Assembly: GCA_003327455.1 (NCBI GenBank)
Contig: QOQU01000015.1
Location: forward strand, 1-54,917
Direction of reading: 5' to 3'
DNA from: Anaerolineae bacterium
GTDB taxonomy: Bacteria; Chloroflexota; Anaerolineae; Anaerolineales; UBA4823
Length of the DNA stretch: 54,917 nucleotides
In this document: one piece after another, positions 43,077 through 52,701 of the stretch
Layout of the letters: every line of letters begins with the position of its first letter
Numbering within the stretch: the first letter of the stretch is position 1
Notes under the pieces: model-generated
Seen by the model: the letters and a program-made list of their open reading frames with translations, nothing else
Database searches by the model: none
Told to the model about the DNA's origin: nothing
Made by a program: the position numbers and the translations under genes

Positions 43077-43736
43077 GTGACCTTAAGCTACGCCCAGAGT
43101 CTGGATGGTAGTCTGGCTCTTGAGCGCGGCAGGCCTTTGCGTCTGAGCAGCCCGCCGACCCTGCGGCTCACCCACCAATTGCGCGCCCTGCATGATGCCA
43201 TTCTGGTGGGCATTGGCACCGTGCTGGCAGATAATCCGCGCCTGACCGTCCGCCTGGTGCGCGGCAAGCAGCCCCAACCGGTTGTGCTCGATAGCCACCT
43301 GCATATGCCGCTCACAGCAGCTCTGCTGGAAAACCCGCCTCGCCCGCCCTGGATCGCAACGGTTGAAACTCCTCAAAGCCCGCGCTGGCAAGCCCTGCAA
43401 GCTCACGGGGCGATGCTTTTATCTCTTGCCCCCAACCTGCATGGAAACGTTGACTGGGCAGACCTGCTCAGCGCATTGTATCGACGCGGCATCTGCACCT
43501 TGATGGTCGAAGGCGGTGCGCGGGTCATTCAATCCCTTCTCGAAGCTGCTGCAGCCGATCAAGTGGTGGTCACCCTGGCAACACGCTTTGTGGGCGGTTT
43601 ATCGGTTCTGGAGCAGCCTCTCAGCCATTTCGAAAAACTGGGGTTCCCCTCCCTTGAAGAGCCCGGTTGTCAGCGCTTAGGCGATGATATTGTGGTCTGG
43701 GGAAAAGTATGCTACCCCCCTGCTACGCCAGGGTGA
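43077..43736 (+). CDS. RibD C-terminal-domain reductase (start uncertain)
   Basis: A reductase domain of the RibD-C/dihydrofolate-reductase-like fold, which reduces 5-amino-6-ribosylaminouracil phosphates with NADPH in riboflavin synthesis. It shows VTLSYAQSLDGSLA, LRALHDAILVGIGTVLADNP (cited as AILVGIGTVLADNP) and LMVEGGARVIQSLL. No deaminase domain is attached. The frame is open back to 42981, and the translated 31 codons before the GTG at 43077 (…WLREAEAFASQRNRPL) look like the true N-terminus of the family. However, that stretch has no ATG, GTG or TTG. AAGGAG at 42986-42991 would fit an ATC start at 42999. The GTG is given only as the first standard start. Confidence 0.75.
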   Translation: MTLSYAQSLDGSLALERGRPLRLSSPPTLRLTHQLRALHDAILVGIGTVLADNPRLTVRLVRGKQPQPVVLDSHLHMPLTAALLENPPRPPWIATVETPQSPRWQALQAHGAMLLSLAPNLHGNVDWADLLSALYRRGICTLMVEGGARVIQSLLEAAAADQVVVTLATRFVGGLSVLEQPLSHFEKLGFPSLEEPGCQRLGDDIVVWGKVCYPPATPG

Positions 43737-43827
43737 ATCCATCCAAAATCGCGCCCACTTTCAGCATTCCTGGGTGGGATGAGAGCAGACGGTGACGCCC
43801 GTCCGGTGATCCTCTATAAATAGCTCT

Positions 43828-43856
43828 GGACTGCGGAAGCCTGATTTCCGCAGTCC
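43828..43856. terminator. Hairpin between converging RibD-C and ABC genes
   Basis: Perfect 11-bp stem GGACTGCGGAA / TTCCGCAGTCC without T tails; probably marks both transcript ends. Confidence 0.55.
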
Positions 43857-43881
43857 AAATGCATGCAGCTGAGGATGTGGA

Positions 43882-45150
43882 CTACTCTTTCTCGTAGGGC
43901 TTTCCGCCTGCAGCCGGTGGCTGGCCGCGCCCGATTACGCCTGCTAAGACGATGATGGTCACCAGATAGGGAGCCATTTCCAGGAACTTGTTGTGAATGG
44001 GCACACGCAGGATGGTCAGCTTGCCGGCCAGCGAATCAGAAAAACCGAACAACAGCCCGGCTCCAAAGGCACCGAGCGGATTCCAGTTCCCAAAGATCAT
44101 GGCAGCCAGGGCAATAAAGCCCCGTCCAGCGGTCAGCACCTCATCAAAACGCCCTACCGAACCTAAAGTGAAATAGGTACCGGCAAAGCCGGCCATCAAT
44201 CCGCCCAATAAAACCGCCATATAGCGCGTGCGGTTGACCGGGATTCCCAGTGTATCAGCCGCCTTGGGGTGTTCGCCCACCGAGCGCAGGCGCAACCCCC
44301 AGCGGGTGTAGAAAAGCGCCACGGTCAGGACAATCAACAGCGCATACATCGTGTAGACGTACAGATTGTGGCTGAAGAAAATCGGCCCGATGAAGGGAAT
44401 TTGTGATAAGCCTGGAAAATCCCAGTTAGGAAAGCGCCCGGGGTTATTGAGTTCCTGATATTTCTGCAAGAATTTCGCCGAGAGGAAGGAGGTCAGCCCG
44501 GTAGAAAAGATGTTAATCACTGTGCCAGCGATAATTTGATCCACTTTGTACTTAATGGCTAAGACAGCCAAGACGCCGCCCAACAATAACCCGCTCAACA
44601 TGCCGCTCACCAGTCCGATCCAGATATTTTGGGTGACGCTGCCGAACAGAGTTGCCGTAAAGGCGGCAGTGAGCATCATCCCTTCGATGGCGATATTAAA
44701 GACCCCCGAGCGCTCACAAAGGATGCCAGAAAATGCCCCCAGGGTCAATGGAACAGAGCGAATGACCATCACTCGCAACAGGCCAGCCAAGTTCAACGAA
44801 ACCCCTGCCGTCCCCCAAGCCAGAAAGGCAAAAATGAAGAAGCCACTCACAATGCCGAGGACGAGATTGGTGCGCTGTTTAAAGCCGCGCGCCAGTTGAT
44901 AAACGCCCAGGAAGGCAGTCAGGAAAATCAAAACCTGCAGGGCGAAAGAGGTCTCAAACACCCAATCCGGCGCAACGACTTTCGAGCCACCAGGGGTCAT
45001 GCCAAAAGTGGTTACTACCCCTGGTTCAGTGTTGCGCAGGAAAAAGAACCACATGGCTACCGCTGCGACCAGGAAAAGCACTCCCATCACCCGTTCGCGG
45101 GTTGGGGAGATATACTGTACCGAATTGCGTCCCATCGTTTGTGCAGTCAT
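43882..45150 (-). CDS. ABC transporter permease, nucleoside/simple-sugar type (NupQ/YufQ-like)
   Basis: A 422-aa inner-membrane permease of the BPD_transp_2 family with about nine to ten helices. The family core LCERSGVFNIAIEGMML and the later GLRLRSVGEHPKAADTLGI and GRGFIALAAMIFGNWNP are typical of the second permease in BmpA-type importers for nucleosides. The N-terminal ~90 residues are an extra two-helix region. Its start overlaps the end of the first permease gene (ATGA at 45147-45150), so assembly is coupled. Confidence 0.9.
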   Translation of the reverse strand: MTAQTMGRNSVQYISPTRERVMGVLFLVAAVAMWFFFLRNTEPGVVTTFGMTPGGSKVVAPDWVFETSFALQVLIFLTAFLGVYQLARGFKQRTNLVLGIVSGFFIFAFLAWGTAGVSLNLAGLLRVMVIRSVPLTLGAFSGILCERSGVFNIAIEGMMLTAAFTATLFGSVTQNIWIGLVSGMLSGLLLGGVLAVLAIKYKVDQIIAGTVINIFSTGLTSFLSAKFLQKYQELNNPGRFPNWDFPGLSQIPFIGPIFFSHNLYVYTMYALLIVLTVALFYTRWGLRLRSVGEHPKAADTLGIPVNRTRYMAVLLGGLMAGFAGTYFTLGSVGRFDEVLTAGRGFIALAAMIFGNWNPLGAFGAGLLFGFSDSLAGKLTILRVPIHNKFLEMAPYLVTIIVLAGVIGRGQPPAAGGKPYEKE

Positions 45151-46391
45151 GCCGATTCTCCTTCTGAGCGGATTGCCACTTCGACTTCTTTAGGCGGTTT
45201 CAAGCGATAAATTGTGCGGATGATCGCCGGCGCAGCGATAAACGCCAGGATCATCGCCTGGATGATCGAGATGATATCAATCGGAATACCGGCGGTCAGT
45301 TGCATTTGAATGGCGCCGTTGCGCAGGAAACCAAAGAGCAAAGCAGCTAAAACCACCCCCAGCGGATGGCTGTTGCCCAGCAAAGCCAGGGCAATGCTAT
45401 CGAAGCCGTACCCCGAAGAGAAGGCTACACCCAGGTTGCGGTTGACTCCCAACACCTCGTTGGCGCCGGCAAGACCAGCCAACATACCTGACAGGGACAT
45501 GGTGATGACGGTGCTACGCACGATGTTCATCCCCGCGTAGTGTGCAGCGCTGGGATTCGCCCCAACGGTGCGCAGTTCAAACCCCCAGGTGGTCTTGAAC
45601 AGCAAAAGGTAAACCAGATAGGCAATGCCCAATGCGATGAAAAACCCCAAATGGAAGCGATTGGGGTCGGGGAAAAGGCGTGGAATCCAGGCAGTGGTCT
45701 CGATGGGAGCGCTGATGGGAGTGGTCTTGTTGGGATCGCGCAAATAACCTGTCAGGAGATATTCACTCAAGCGGAAGGCAATGTAGTTCATCATGATCGT
45801 GATGATCACCTCATGCGCACCGGTTTTCGCCTTCAACCAGCCTGGCACAAAACCCCACAAGGCACCTCCTAAGCCACCGATCAGCAGGGCTAAGGGAGCG
45901 TGGATGATGGCCGGCAGACCCTTGATAAACACGCCCGCCCAAACGGCTGCCAGTGCGCCCACAAAGATCTGTCCTTCAGCGCCGATGTTGAACAAGCCTA
46001 CCCGAAAGCCGAAGGCGACGGCCAGGCCAGCAAAGATATAGGGTGTGGCTTGCACCAGACTTTCAAAGAATGGGCTGAGCGCGCGGTTAATTTGCAGCCA
46101 GTCGCCTGAGGCAAAGGCAGCCGAAATCTTGGCCGGGTCACCGAACGCGCCGAGGAACAGCGCACGATAGGTGTTCCAGGCCGCCTGCGCTCCAACTTTG
46201 ATTCCTTCCCCCACCGAGACACGCAGCGCCGCATACATTTGCTCGGACGTCAGAGCGGCGATGATGCCACCCAGGAATAAACCGGTGAAGATGGCTAAGA
46301 ACGTCACCGTCAAAGGGCTGCGGCGCACTTCCTCCAAGAAAACATTAAGTCCTTTGGGATTCTGCACTTCTCTCTTTTTGGAATCTTCCAT
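45147..46391 (-). CDS. ABC transporter permease, nucleoside/simple-sugar type (NupP/YufP-like)
   Basis: A 414-aa permease partnering the gene downstream. Family signatures are GLAVAFGFRVGLFNIGAEGQ, TGAHEVIITIMMNYIAF and GYGFDSIALALLGNSHP. The first ~35 residues are charged (MEDSKKREVQN) before helix 1. It lies 24 bp after the ATPase gene, in the fixed order ATPase-permease-permease of this importer class. Confidence 0.9.
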   Translation of the reverse strand: MEDSKKREVQNPKGLNVFLEEVRRSPLTVTFLAIFTGLFLGGIIAALTSEQMYAALRVSVGEGIKVGAQAAWNTYRALFLGAFGDPAKISAAFASGDWLQINRALSPFFESLVQATPYIFAGLAVAFGFRVGLFNIGAEGQIFVGALAAVWAGVFIKGLPAIIHAPLALLIGGLGGALWGFVPGWLKAKTGAHEVIITIMMNYIAFRLSEYLLTGYLRDPNKTTPISAPIETTAWIPRLFPDPNRFHLGFFIALGIAYLVYLLLFKTTWGFELRTVGANPSAAHYAGMNIVRSTVITMSLSGMLAGLAGANEVLGVNRNLGVAFSSGYGFDSIALALLGNSHPLGVVLAALLFGFLRNGAIQMQLTAGIPIDIISIIQAMILAFIAAPAIIRTIYRLKPPKEVEVAIRSEGESA

Positions 46392-46415
46392 GATCTTTTC
46401 CTAGCAGTAGTTTGA

Positions 46416-47942
46416 CTATACTTTCGCCATTTCGGGTTGCAGGCCGGCCATGTAGAGACCGATTTGTTGTTTCGTGACTTCGGCGGCATTGACAGTTGCC
46501 ACAATGCGGCCGCGGTACATAACGGCAATCCGATCGGATAATTGCATGATCTCGTCCAGTTCGGTGGAAACCAGCAAGACCGCACAGCCTTCATCGCGCT
46601 TTTCGATCAGACGGTTGTGGATGTACTCGATCGAACCGACATCCAGACCCCGCGTCGGCTGGGCAGCAATGAGCAGTTTGATCGGTCTGGAGAACTCGCG
46701 GGCAACAATTACTTTCTGTTGATTTCCACCGCTTAACGAGCTGAGCGCGGTGAAGATGCTGGGCGTACGGATATCGAACTTTTGCACCAGTTCTTCGGCA
46801 TTGGCGATGATTTGCGGTTGTTGCAGGACAATGCCTCGCGCAAAGGGTGGCTTATAGAAAGTGTTCAGGATGAAGTTGTCTTTGACCGGATAAGTGAGAA
46901 CCAGGCCATCCTTCTGACGGTCTTCGGGGATATGGGCTGCGCCGATTTCAAAGAACTCCTTTGGGCTGGCGTGGGTCATCTCTTTGCCCAGGATGCGGAT
47001 CTCGCCTTCGACCGGGTGTTGCATACCCGTCAGGGCGCGCACCAATTCGGTCTGTCCGTTGCCCTGAACGCCGGCAATCCCCAACACCTCCCCGGCGCGC
47101 ACCTCGAACGAAACGCCGTTAACAGCGATCAGCTTGCGTGCATCCAGCACCTTGAGATTGCGTACTTCGAGCACCACCTCTTGAGGAGCTGCTGGCTTTT
47201 TCTCGATCGTCAGATCGATCTGCCGTCCGACCATCATGGCAGCCAGTTTATTCTGGTCAGCTTCCTGAGGGGTGGTTGTACCCACCACTTTGCCATTGCG
47301 GATAACGGTGATGCGGTCGGAAAACTCCATGACTTCGCGCAGTTTGTGGGTGATGAAAATGATCGATTTGCCGCTGGCAACCAGGGATTTCATGATCTTG
47401 AACAGCTCATCTACTTCCTGGGGTGTCAACACGGCGGTTGGCTCATCAAGGATAAGGATGTTGGCTTCACGAAAGAGCAGTTTGATGATTTCCACCCGCT
47501 GTTGTAGCCCCACCGGTAGGTCTTTGATGTAAGCGAAAGGGTCAACCTGCAGGTTGTATTGTTGCGAGATTTCGAGGATACGATTGGCAGCTTTGCGTCG
47601 GTCGAGAAAGCCGCCACCTCGCACGTATTCATCCCCTAACATCACATTGTCCACCACGGTAAACACCGGCACAAGCATGAAGTGCTGGTGAACCATGCCA
47701 ATACCACACGCAATGGCATCGCGCGGCGAGTGAATTTCGATCTTATTGCCGTTGACGCGAATCTCACCCTCGTCCGGTTTATATAATCCGTAAAGTATGT
47801 TCATCAACGTGGTTTTACCGGCACCGTTTTCCCCCAGCAGGGCGTGAATTTCACCTTCCCGCAAATCCAGATCGATGTGGTCGTTGGCAAGCACCCCCGG
47901 AAACCGCTTGGTAATCCCATGTAGCTCTAGAATAACGCCCAT
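46416..47942 (-). CDS. ABC transporter ATPase with two nucleotide-binding domains (NupO/YufO-like)
   Basis: A 508-aa double ATPase. Domain 1 has Walker A LLGENGAGKTTLMN, a degenerate signature LPVGLQQRVEI and Walker B ILILDEPTAVL. Domain 2 has a reduced Walker A (GIAGVQGNGQTEL), the signature LSGGNQQKVIVARE and LLIAAQPTRGLDVG, the usual asymmetry of sugar and nucleoside importers. The start at 47942 (MGVILELHGI) has AGAGGTG upstream; an in-frame ATG at 47984 lacks support. No BmpA-type binding protein gene is adjacent, so it must be encoded elsewhere. Confidence 0.92.
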   Translation of the reverse strand: MGVILELHGITKRFPGVLANDHIDLDLREGEIHALLGENGAGKTTLMNILYGLYKPDEGEIRVNGNKIEIHSPRDAIACGIGMVHQHFMLVPVFTVVDNVMLGDEYVRGGGFLDRRKAANRILEISQQYNLQVDPFAYIKDLPVGLQQRVEIIKLLFREANILILDEPTAVLTPQEVDELFKIMKSLVASGKSIIFITHKLREVMEFSDRITVIRNGKVVGTTTPQEADQNKLAAMMVGRQIDLTIEKKPAAPQEVVLEVRNLKVLDARKLIAVNGVSFEVRAGEVLGIAGVQGNGQTELVRALTGMQHPVEGEIRILGKEMTHASPKEFFEIGAAHIPEDRQKDGLVLTYPVKDNFILNTFYKPPFARGIVLQQPQIIANAEELVQKFDIRTPSIFTALSSLSGGNQQKVIVAREFSRPIKLLIAAQPTRGLDVGSIEYIHNRLIEKRDEGCAVLLVSTELDEIMQLSDRIAVMYRGRIVATVNAAEVTKQQIGLYMAGLQPEMAKV

Positions 47943-48248
47943 GCACACCTCTTGGCAGCAGAATGGATAATTTGATTTTATCACAGGTTAATACAGAGAA
48001 TGCTTTCGCGGCTCTGCAGAAGTAGTTGCGCCCAGGTGAGCGTCGAATAATCCAGGAAAAAGAAAGAAAATTTCCGCATTCCAAAGTCTTTGCTGGCTCT
48101 TTTTGGTGATCTTCTATGGTATCATGCCACTTTGGATCAACTGCAGGCCAAACGCATCCGGGATTCATTGATGACCCGACAATCGCTTGTTGAAGGATCA
48201 AGCCTTCCCGAGCAAATCCTGTATCTTACATAAGAGGAGCAGAGCTAC
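47943..48248. other. Divergent promoter region, ABC importer and wec operon
   Basis: A TAAAAT lies about 30 nt before the ABC gene on the minus strand and a TATCAT at 48120-48125 on the plus strand, neither with a good -35. AAGAGGAGC precedes wecC. No gene or clear operator was recognised. Confidence 0.35.
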
Positions 48249-49526
48249 TTGAAATTCCAAAAGATTTGCGTTTTAGGATTAGGGTATATCGGTTTGCCGA
48301 CTGCCAGCACGTTCGCAACCCACGGCGTGCAGGTGATCGGTGTGGATGTCAACCCTGAGGTGGTCAATACCCTGCGCAATGGCGGTTTGCACATCCAGGA
48401 ACCAGGCTTGCGTACGCTGGTTCAGGCTGCCTTGCGCTCTGGTAATCTGACCATCCAGAATCAAGCGGCTGAAGCAGATGCCTTTATCATTGCCGTGCCG
48501 ACCCCTTTCCGCGAGAATAAACTGGCTGACCTGCGCGCGGTCGAGGCCGCTGCCCGGGCAATCGCGCCCTGCTTGAAAAAGGGCAATCTCGTGGTTTTGG
48601 AATCCACTTCTCCGCCCTTGACGACCGTCCAAAAAGTTGCCCCTCTGCTCGAACAATCTGGCTTGAGGAGCGGGGAAGATTTTTACCTTGCTTATGTGCC
48701 GGAACGTGTTTTGCCGGGCTCGATTCTGCGCGAACTGATCGAGAACGATCGGGTTATTGGTGGCGTCAACCGCCTCTCCGCAGAAGCAGCGCGGGACCTG
48801 TATAGCATGTTCGTGCGCGGCGAAATCCTTCTGACCGACGCCACCACCGCCGAGATGGTCAAGCTCATGGAGAATACCTACCGGGATGTCAACATTGCCA
48901 TCGCCAATGAGTTTGCCCGACTGGCAGAGCGGTTTGGGATCAACGTGTGGGAAGCCATCGAACTGGCAAATCGCCATCCAAGGGTGAATATTTTACGCCC
49001 TGGTCCAGGTGTAGGTGGGCATTGTATCAGTGTGGATCCGTGGTTTCTGGTTGAAGCTGCGCCTGACCTTGCCCGCCTGATCCGGACGGCGCGCGAGGTC
49101 AATGATGGTCAACCACACCATGTCATTGCATTTGCCCGCCTGGCTTTTGGCGACCTGAATGGTTTGCGCGTCGCCGCTTTGGGATTGGCGTATAAAGCCG
49201 ATGTGGATGACCTGCGCGAATCCCCGGCAATTGAAATCTGTCAACTCTTCCAGCAAGCCGGAGCCGAGGTCCTTGCCTTTGAACCCTACCGCCAGGAGAC
49301 TCAGGTGAATGGCATACCCTTAGGGCGCGATCTGACACAGGTCTTAGAAGGCGCCGATTTACTGGTCATCCTGGTTGCCCATCGCCAGTTTCGCAATCTG
49401 TCTGCGCCGATGGCTGCCCGCCTCATGCGCCGTAAACTTGCCCTGGACACCGTCAACCTGCTCTCACGCGCCGTGTGGGAAAATGAAGGCTTCCAGGTTG
49501 TTAAGTTGGGAGAGGGATTAAGGTGA
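48249..49526 (+). CDS. wecC: UDP-N-acetyl-D-mannosamine dehydrogenase-type enzyme
   Basis: A 425-aa nucleotide-sugar 6-dehydrogenase, oxidising UDP-ManNAc to UDP-ManNAcA with NAD+. The N-terminal Rossmann motif is LGLGYIGLPTASTFA. The catalytic cysteine lies in GVGGHCISVDPWFL, and the C-terminal domain begins GLAYKADVDDLRESPA. The pairing with wecB makes the ManNAc substrate likely over GlcNAc or glucose. The start is a TTG with AGAGGAGC upstream; no better codon exists. Its stop overlaps the GTG of wecB (GTGA at 49523-49526). Confidence 0.9.
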   Translation: MKFQKICVLGLGYIGLPTASTFATHGVQVIGVDVNPEVVNTLRNGGLHIQEPGLRTLVQAALRSGNLTIQNQAAEADAFIIAVPTPFRENKLADLRAVEAAARAIAPCLKKGNLVVLESTSPPLTTVQKVAPLLEQSGLRSGEDFYLAYVPERVLPGSILRELIENDRVIGGVNRLSAEAARDLYSMFVRGEILLTDATTAEMVKLMENTYRDVNIAIANEFARLAERFGINVWEAIELANRHPRVNILRPGPGVGGHCISVDPWFLVEAAPDLARLIRTAREVNDGQPHHVIAFARLAFGDLNGLRVAALGLAYKADVDDLRESPAIEICQLFQQAGAEVLAFEPYRQETQVNGIPLGRDLTQVLEGADLLVILVAHRQFRNLSAPMAARLMRRKLALDTVNLLSRAVWENEGFQVVKLGEGLR

Positions 49527-50668
49527 CGCTGCGTGTCCTTTCGATTTTTGGCACCCGTCCCGAAGCGGTCAAGATGGCTCCGGTAGTGCGCGAGTTAACC
49601 CGCCATCCAGAGATTGAAGCGCGGGTGTGTGTCACTGCCCAGCATCGCCAGATGCTCGACCAGATTCTCGATCTGTTTGACATCCAACCCGATGTTGACT
49701 TAAATCTGATGCGACCCAACCAAACGCTGGCAGAACTGACGGCTGCCATCTTCACCCACCTCGACCCCGTTCTCAGCCAGTTGAGACCGCACTGGATTCT
49801 GGTGCAGGGTGATACAACCACGGTCATGGCCGCTGCCTTATTGGGCTATTATCACCGCATTAAAATCGGACATGTTGAAGCCGGTTTACGGAGTGGAGAT
49901 AAGTGGCAGCCCTTCCCGGAAGAGATCAATCGTTCGGTGGTTGGAGTCGTGGCAGACCTGCACTTTGCGCCCACCGAATGGGCGCGTCAAAACCTGCTCA
50001 AAGAGAATGTCCCCGCCGAGCGTATTCGGGTGACGGGCAATACGGTGATTGATGCCCTTCAGCACGTGGTAAATTTGCCCCTCACGCCCGAGGTGGAGGC
50101 TTACTTTCGTCACCATCGTCTGCCTCCCTACCAACCACCTGAGGAAAAGCGCTTGATTCTGGTCACGGCTCACCGGCGCGAGAACTTTGGTGAGCCGCTG
50201 GAGAATATTTGCCTTGCCTTGCGTACTTTAGCGACCGATTACGGTGAGAGCCTGCGCATCGTCTATCCGGTTCATCTCAATCCCAATGTGCAGGGACCGG
50301 TTTATCGCCTGTTGGGCAAGGTTGCGAACATTACGTTGCTTCCGCCGATGGATTATCTGCCTTTTGTTCATTTAATGAAGAACGCCACCCTGATTCTGAC
50401 CGATTCAGGTGGTCTGCAGGAAGAAGCACCTGGTTTGGGGAAACCGGTGCTGGTCTTGCGCCGCGTTACCGAACGCCCTGAAGGCGTGCAAGCCGGCACG
50501 GTGCGCCTGGTGGGAACCGACATACAGACGATCGTTACCGAAACCCGCCGCCTGCTCGATGATCCCCTTGCCTATCAAGCCATGGCACAGGCTGTCAATC
50601 CATATGGCGACGGCAAAGCGGCTCAGCGCATCGTTCGGGCAATATTAGAAGAAGAACGATTTTCTTAG
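49523..50668 (+). CDS. wecB: UDP-N-acetylglucosamine 2-epimerase (non-hydrolysing)
   Basis: A 381-aa enzyme converting UDP-GlcNAc to UDP-ManNAc. Signatures are IFGTRPEAVKMAPVVREL, VQGDTTTVMAAALLGYY, HVEAGLRSGD and LTDSGGLQEEAPGLGKPVL with the RRVTERPEG loop. Length is standard. It is translationally coupled to wecC and followed three bases later by the sulfotransferase gene. Together wecB and wecC supply ManNAc-uronate for a surface polysaccharide. Confidence 0.95.
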   Translation: MTLRVLSIFGTRPEAVKMAPVVRELTRHPEIEARVCVTAQHRQMLDQILDLFDIQPDVDLNLMRPNQTLAELTAAIFTHLDPVLSQLRPHWILVQGDTTTVMAAALLGYYHRIKIGHVEAGLRSGDKWQPFPEEINRSVVGVVADLHFAPTEWARQNLLKENVPAERIRVTGNTVIDALQHVVNLPLTPEVEAYFRHHRLPPYQPPEEKRLILVTAHRRENFGEPLENICLALRTLATDYGESLRIVYPVHLNPNVQGPVYRLLGKVANITLLPPMDYLPFVHLMKNATLILTDSGGLQEEAPGLGKPVLVLRRVTERPEGVQAGTVRLVGTDIQTIVTETRRLLDDPLAYQAMAQAVNPYGDGKAAQRIVRAILEEERFS

Positions 50669-50671
50669 GAT

Positions 50672-51616
50672 ATGATGACCCATAAACCACCGATCCTGGT
50701 GACCGGCGTTCACCGTTCCGGAACGACCTGGGTGGGAAGAATGCTCACCGCCGGCGGAGAAGCGGCTTACATCAGCGAGCCGCTCAATGTCTGGCATCGA
50801 CAGGGCGTACTGGCATCGAATATACCCTACTGGTACTTTTACATCTGCGAGGAAAACGAAAGCAAATACCTGCCCGCCTTTCGCCAACTGCTAGACTACC
50901 GTTATCATTGGGGGAAGGAAATTCTCTCTTTGCGCTCCCTGCACGACCTTGGGCGGATGGGGCGCGATGGAAGCACGTTTCTGCTCGGCAAACTGTTCCA
51001 TCGTCGCCCGCTGCTCAAAGATCCCTTTGCAGCTTTCTCGATCCCCTGGTTTGTCGAGCGCCTGGGTTGTCAAGTCGTGGTCACCATACGCCATCCGGCG
51101 GCCTTTGCCAGCAGTCTCAAGCGCCTGAAGTGGCCCTTCGATATGCGAGACCTGTTGGCTCAGCCGCTCTTGATGCGAGATTGGTTAGCTCCCTATGAGG
51201 AGCAAATGCTGGCTTGTCTGGAAAAACCCGAAGATATCCTTCAGCAGGCTGCAGTGTTGTGGTCAATGGTGTATCAGATCGTGTGGAGATTGAAAGAAGC
51301 AGGTGTCCCCCTGCTGCTGGCGCGCCACGAAGATTTGTCGCTCGATCCGCTGGGAGAATTTGAGAAAATCTATCACACCCTGGGTTTGAGGTACACCGAA
51401 AAGGCAAAGCAACGCATTCTTGAGTCAAGCAGTGATGCAAATCCCAAAGAACTCAAGACCGAGAAACGTCACTCGGTGCGTCTGGATAGCCGCTCAAATC
51501 TGATGAATTGGCGGAAGAGATTGAACGAGGCAGAAATCGAGCAGATCAAAGCGCTTACCTGGGAGGTGGCTACCTGCTACTATCCTCCAGAAAGCTGGGA
51601 GGGCTTCTACCCTTAA
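50672..51616 (+). CDS. PAPS-dependent sulfotransferase family protein
   Basis: A 314-aa cytosolic sulfotransferase. The 5'-phosphosulfate-binding loop is TGVHRSGTTWVGRML (residues 11-25). The 3'-phosphate-binding segment appears as VVTIRHPAAFASSLKRL, with its Arg and Ser. These enzymes transfer sulfate from PAPS to a hydroxyl, often of a carbohydrate. Its place directly after wecB (3 bp) suggests sulfation of the glycan or glycolipid made by this locus, by inference. No PAPS synthesis genes are in the window. Two ATG codons in tandem at 50672 and 50675 are possible starts. Confidence 0.85.
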   Translation: MMTHKPPILVTGVHRSGTTWVGRMLTAGGEAAYISEPLNVWHRQGVLASNIPYWYFYICEENESKYLPAFRQLLDYRYHWGKEILSLRSLHDLGRMGRDGSTFLLGKLFHRRPLLKDPFAAFSIPWFVERLGCQVVVTIRHPAAFASSLKRLKWPFDMRDLLAQPLLMRDWLAPYEEQMLACLEKPEDILQQAAVLWSMVYQIVWRLKEAGVPLLLARHEDLSLDPLGEFEKIYHTLGLRYTEKAKQRILESSSDANPKELKTEKRHSVRLDSRSNLMNWRKRLNEAEIEQIKALTWEVATCYYPPESWEGFYP

Positions 51617-51790
51617 CTCTTCAGGTTGGTAGAAGGGTTGATTCTCGCATCAACAGGCTGCATTTTGGGTGGATGAGCTAAAGCCAGCGTCCTTACCCAG
51701 GCTTAACGCCATTCCATCCAGAGCGAATACAGCTCAGGCGGGCATCCAACCAATCGGGGCAACGGAAACAAGATGGTAAAATCAAACGCG
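51617..51790 (+). promoter_or_regulatory. Spacer with -10 box before the GT2 gene (leaderless start)
   Basis: TAAAAT at 51777-51782 ends 8 nt before the ATG at 51791. The remaining ~160 bp show no gene or terminator with a T tail. Confidence 0.5.
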
Positions 51791-52624
51791 ATGACGAAAA
51801 GCTCTCTCCAACAGGCAACAAGATCCGACCCAGAAATGGGGCTTCCGCTGGTTTCAATCGTTACACCTTCATTTAATCAGGCCTCTTTTCTGGAAGAAAC
51901 TATCCTTTCGGTTTTGGGTCAGGACTATCCCAATCTTGAGTATCTGATCGTCGATGGCGGTTCAACCGACGGTAGCCTGGAAATCATTCGCCGGTATGCC
52001 GATCGCCTTGCCTGGTGGGTTTCCGAACCCGACCGCGGCCAAACCGAGGCGATTAACAAAGGTTTTGCCCATGCCAGAGGGGAAATCTTTGCCTGGCTCA
52101 ATTCCGATGATACGTATCTACCGCAGGCGGTTTCCGAAGCGGTGCAATACCTGCAAACCCATCCTGACGTGGGGTTGGTCTATGGAGATGCCAATTTCAT
52201 CGATGAACGGGGGCGAGTCCTGGGAAAATTTCCAGCCCGCCAGACGGATTATCGGCGTTTGCGCCAGGGCTATGTACATATTCCCCAACAGGCAGCCTTC
52301 TTTCGCGCCGAACTGTGGCATAAGGTTGGTCCGCTAGATGTCTCTTTCTATTTCGCAATGGACTATGATTTGTGGGTGCGAATCGCCCGTCTGGCAAAGA
52401 TTGTTTATCTACCTCGCCCCTGGGCAAACTTTCGCCTGCATGGCTCGGCCAAGACCATTGCCGCCGACGAGCGTTGCTGGCCCGAGATGTTACGGGTGCA
52501 CTTTCGGGAAGGCGGTTCACGCTACGCTGTGATCGTGTGGAAGTACTGGCTGCGCAAACTGGCTGCTCCTTATTTACGATGGAAACGCCGGCGGATGCTG
52601 CATCGTTTCGCAGAGAAAAACTAA
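51791..52624 (+). CDS. Glycosyltransferase family 2
   Basis: A 277-aa GT-A fold glycosyltransferase. The N-terminal nucleotide-binding segment is [17 protein letters not shown] with [15 protein letters not shown]. The metal-binding DXD-type motif is [10 protein letters not shown], and the acceptor-side part contains [11 protein letters not shown]. No membrane helices are visible, so it works on the cytoplasmic side. An in-frame ATG at 51773 precedes the chosen start but overlaps the -10 box. It likely adds a sugar to the wecBC-dependent glycan. Confidence 0.88.
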   Translation: MTKSSLQQATRSDPEMGLPLVSIVTPSFNQASFLEETILSVLGQDYPNLEYLIVDGGSTDGSLEIIRRYADRLAWWVSEPDRGQTEAINKGFAHARGEIFAWLNSDDTYLPQAVSEAVQYLQTHPDVGLVYGDANFIDERGRVLGKFPARQTDYRRLRQGYVHIPQQAAFFRAELWHKVGPLDVSFYFAMDYDLWVRIARLAKIVYLPRPWANFRLHGSAKTIAADERCWPEMLRVHFREGGSRYAVIVWKYWLRKLAAPYLRWKRRRMLHRFAEKN

Positions 52625-52701
52625 CCCCAAAATTGGACTTTGGAAAATACCTGGTATCCTGCTTGTTGAAGTTATGTGAATATTAACATCTTTCATCTAG
52701 A

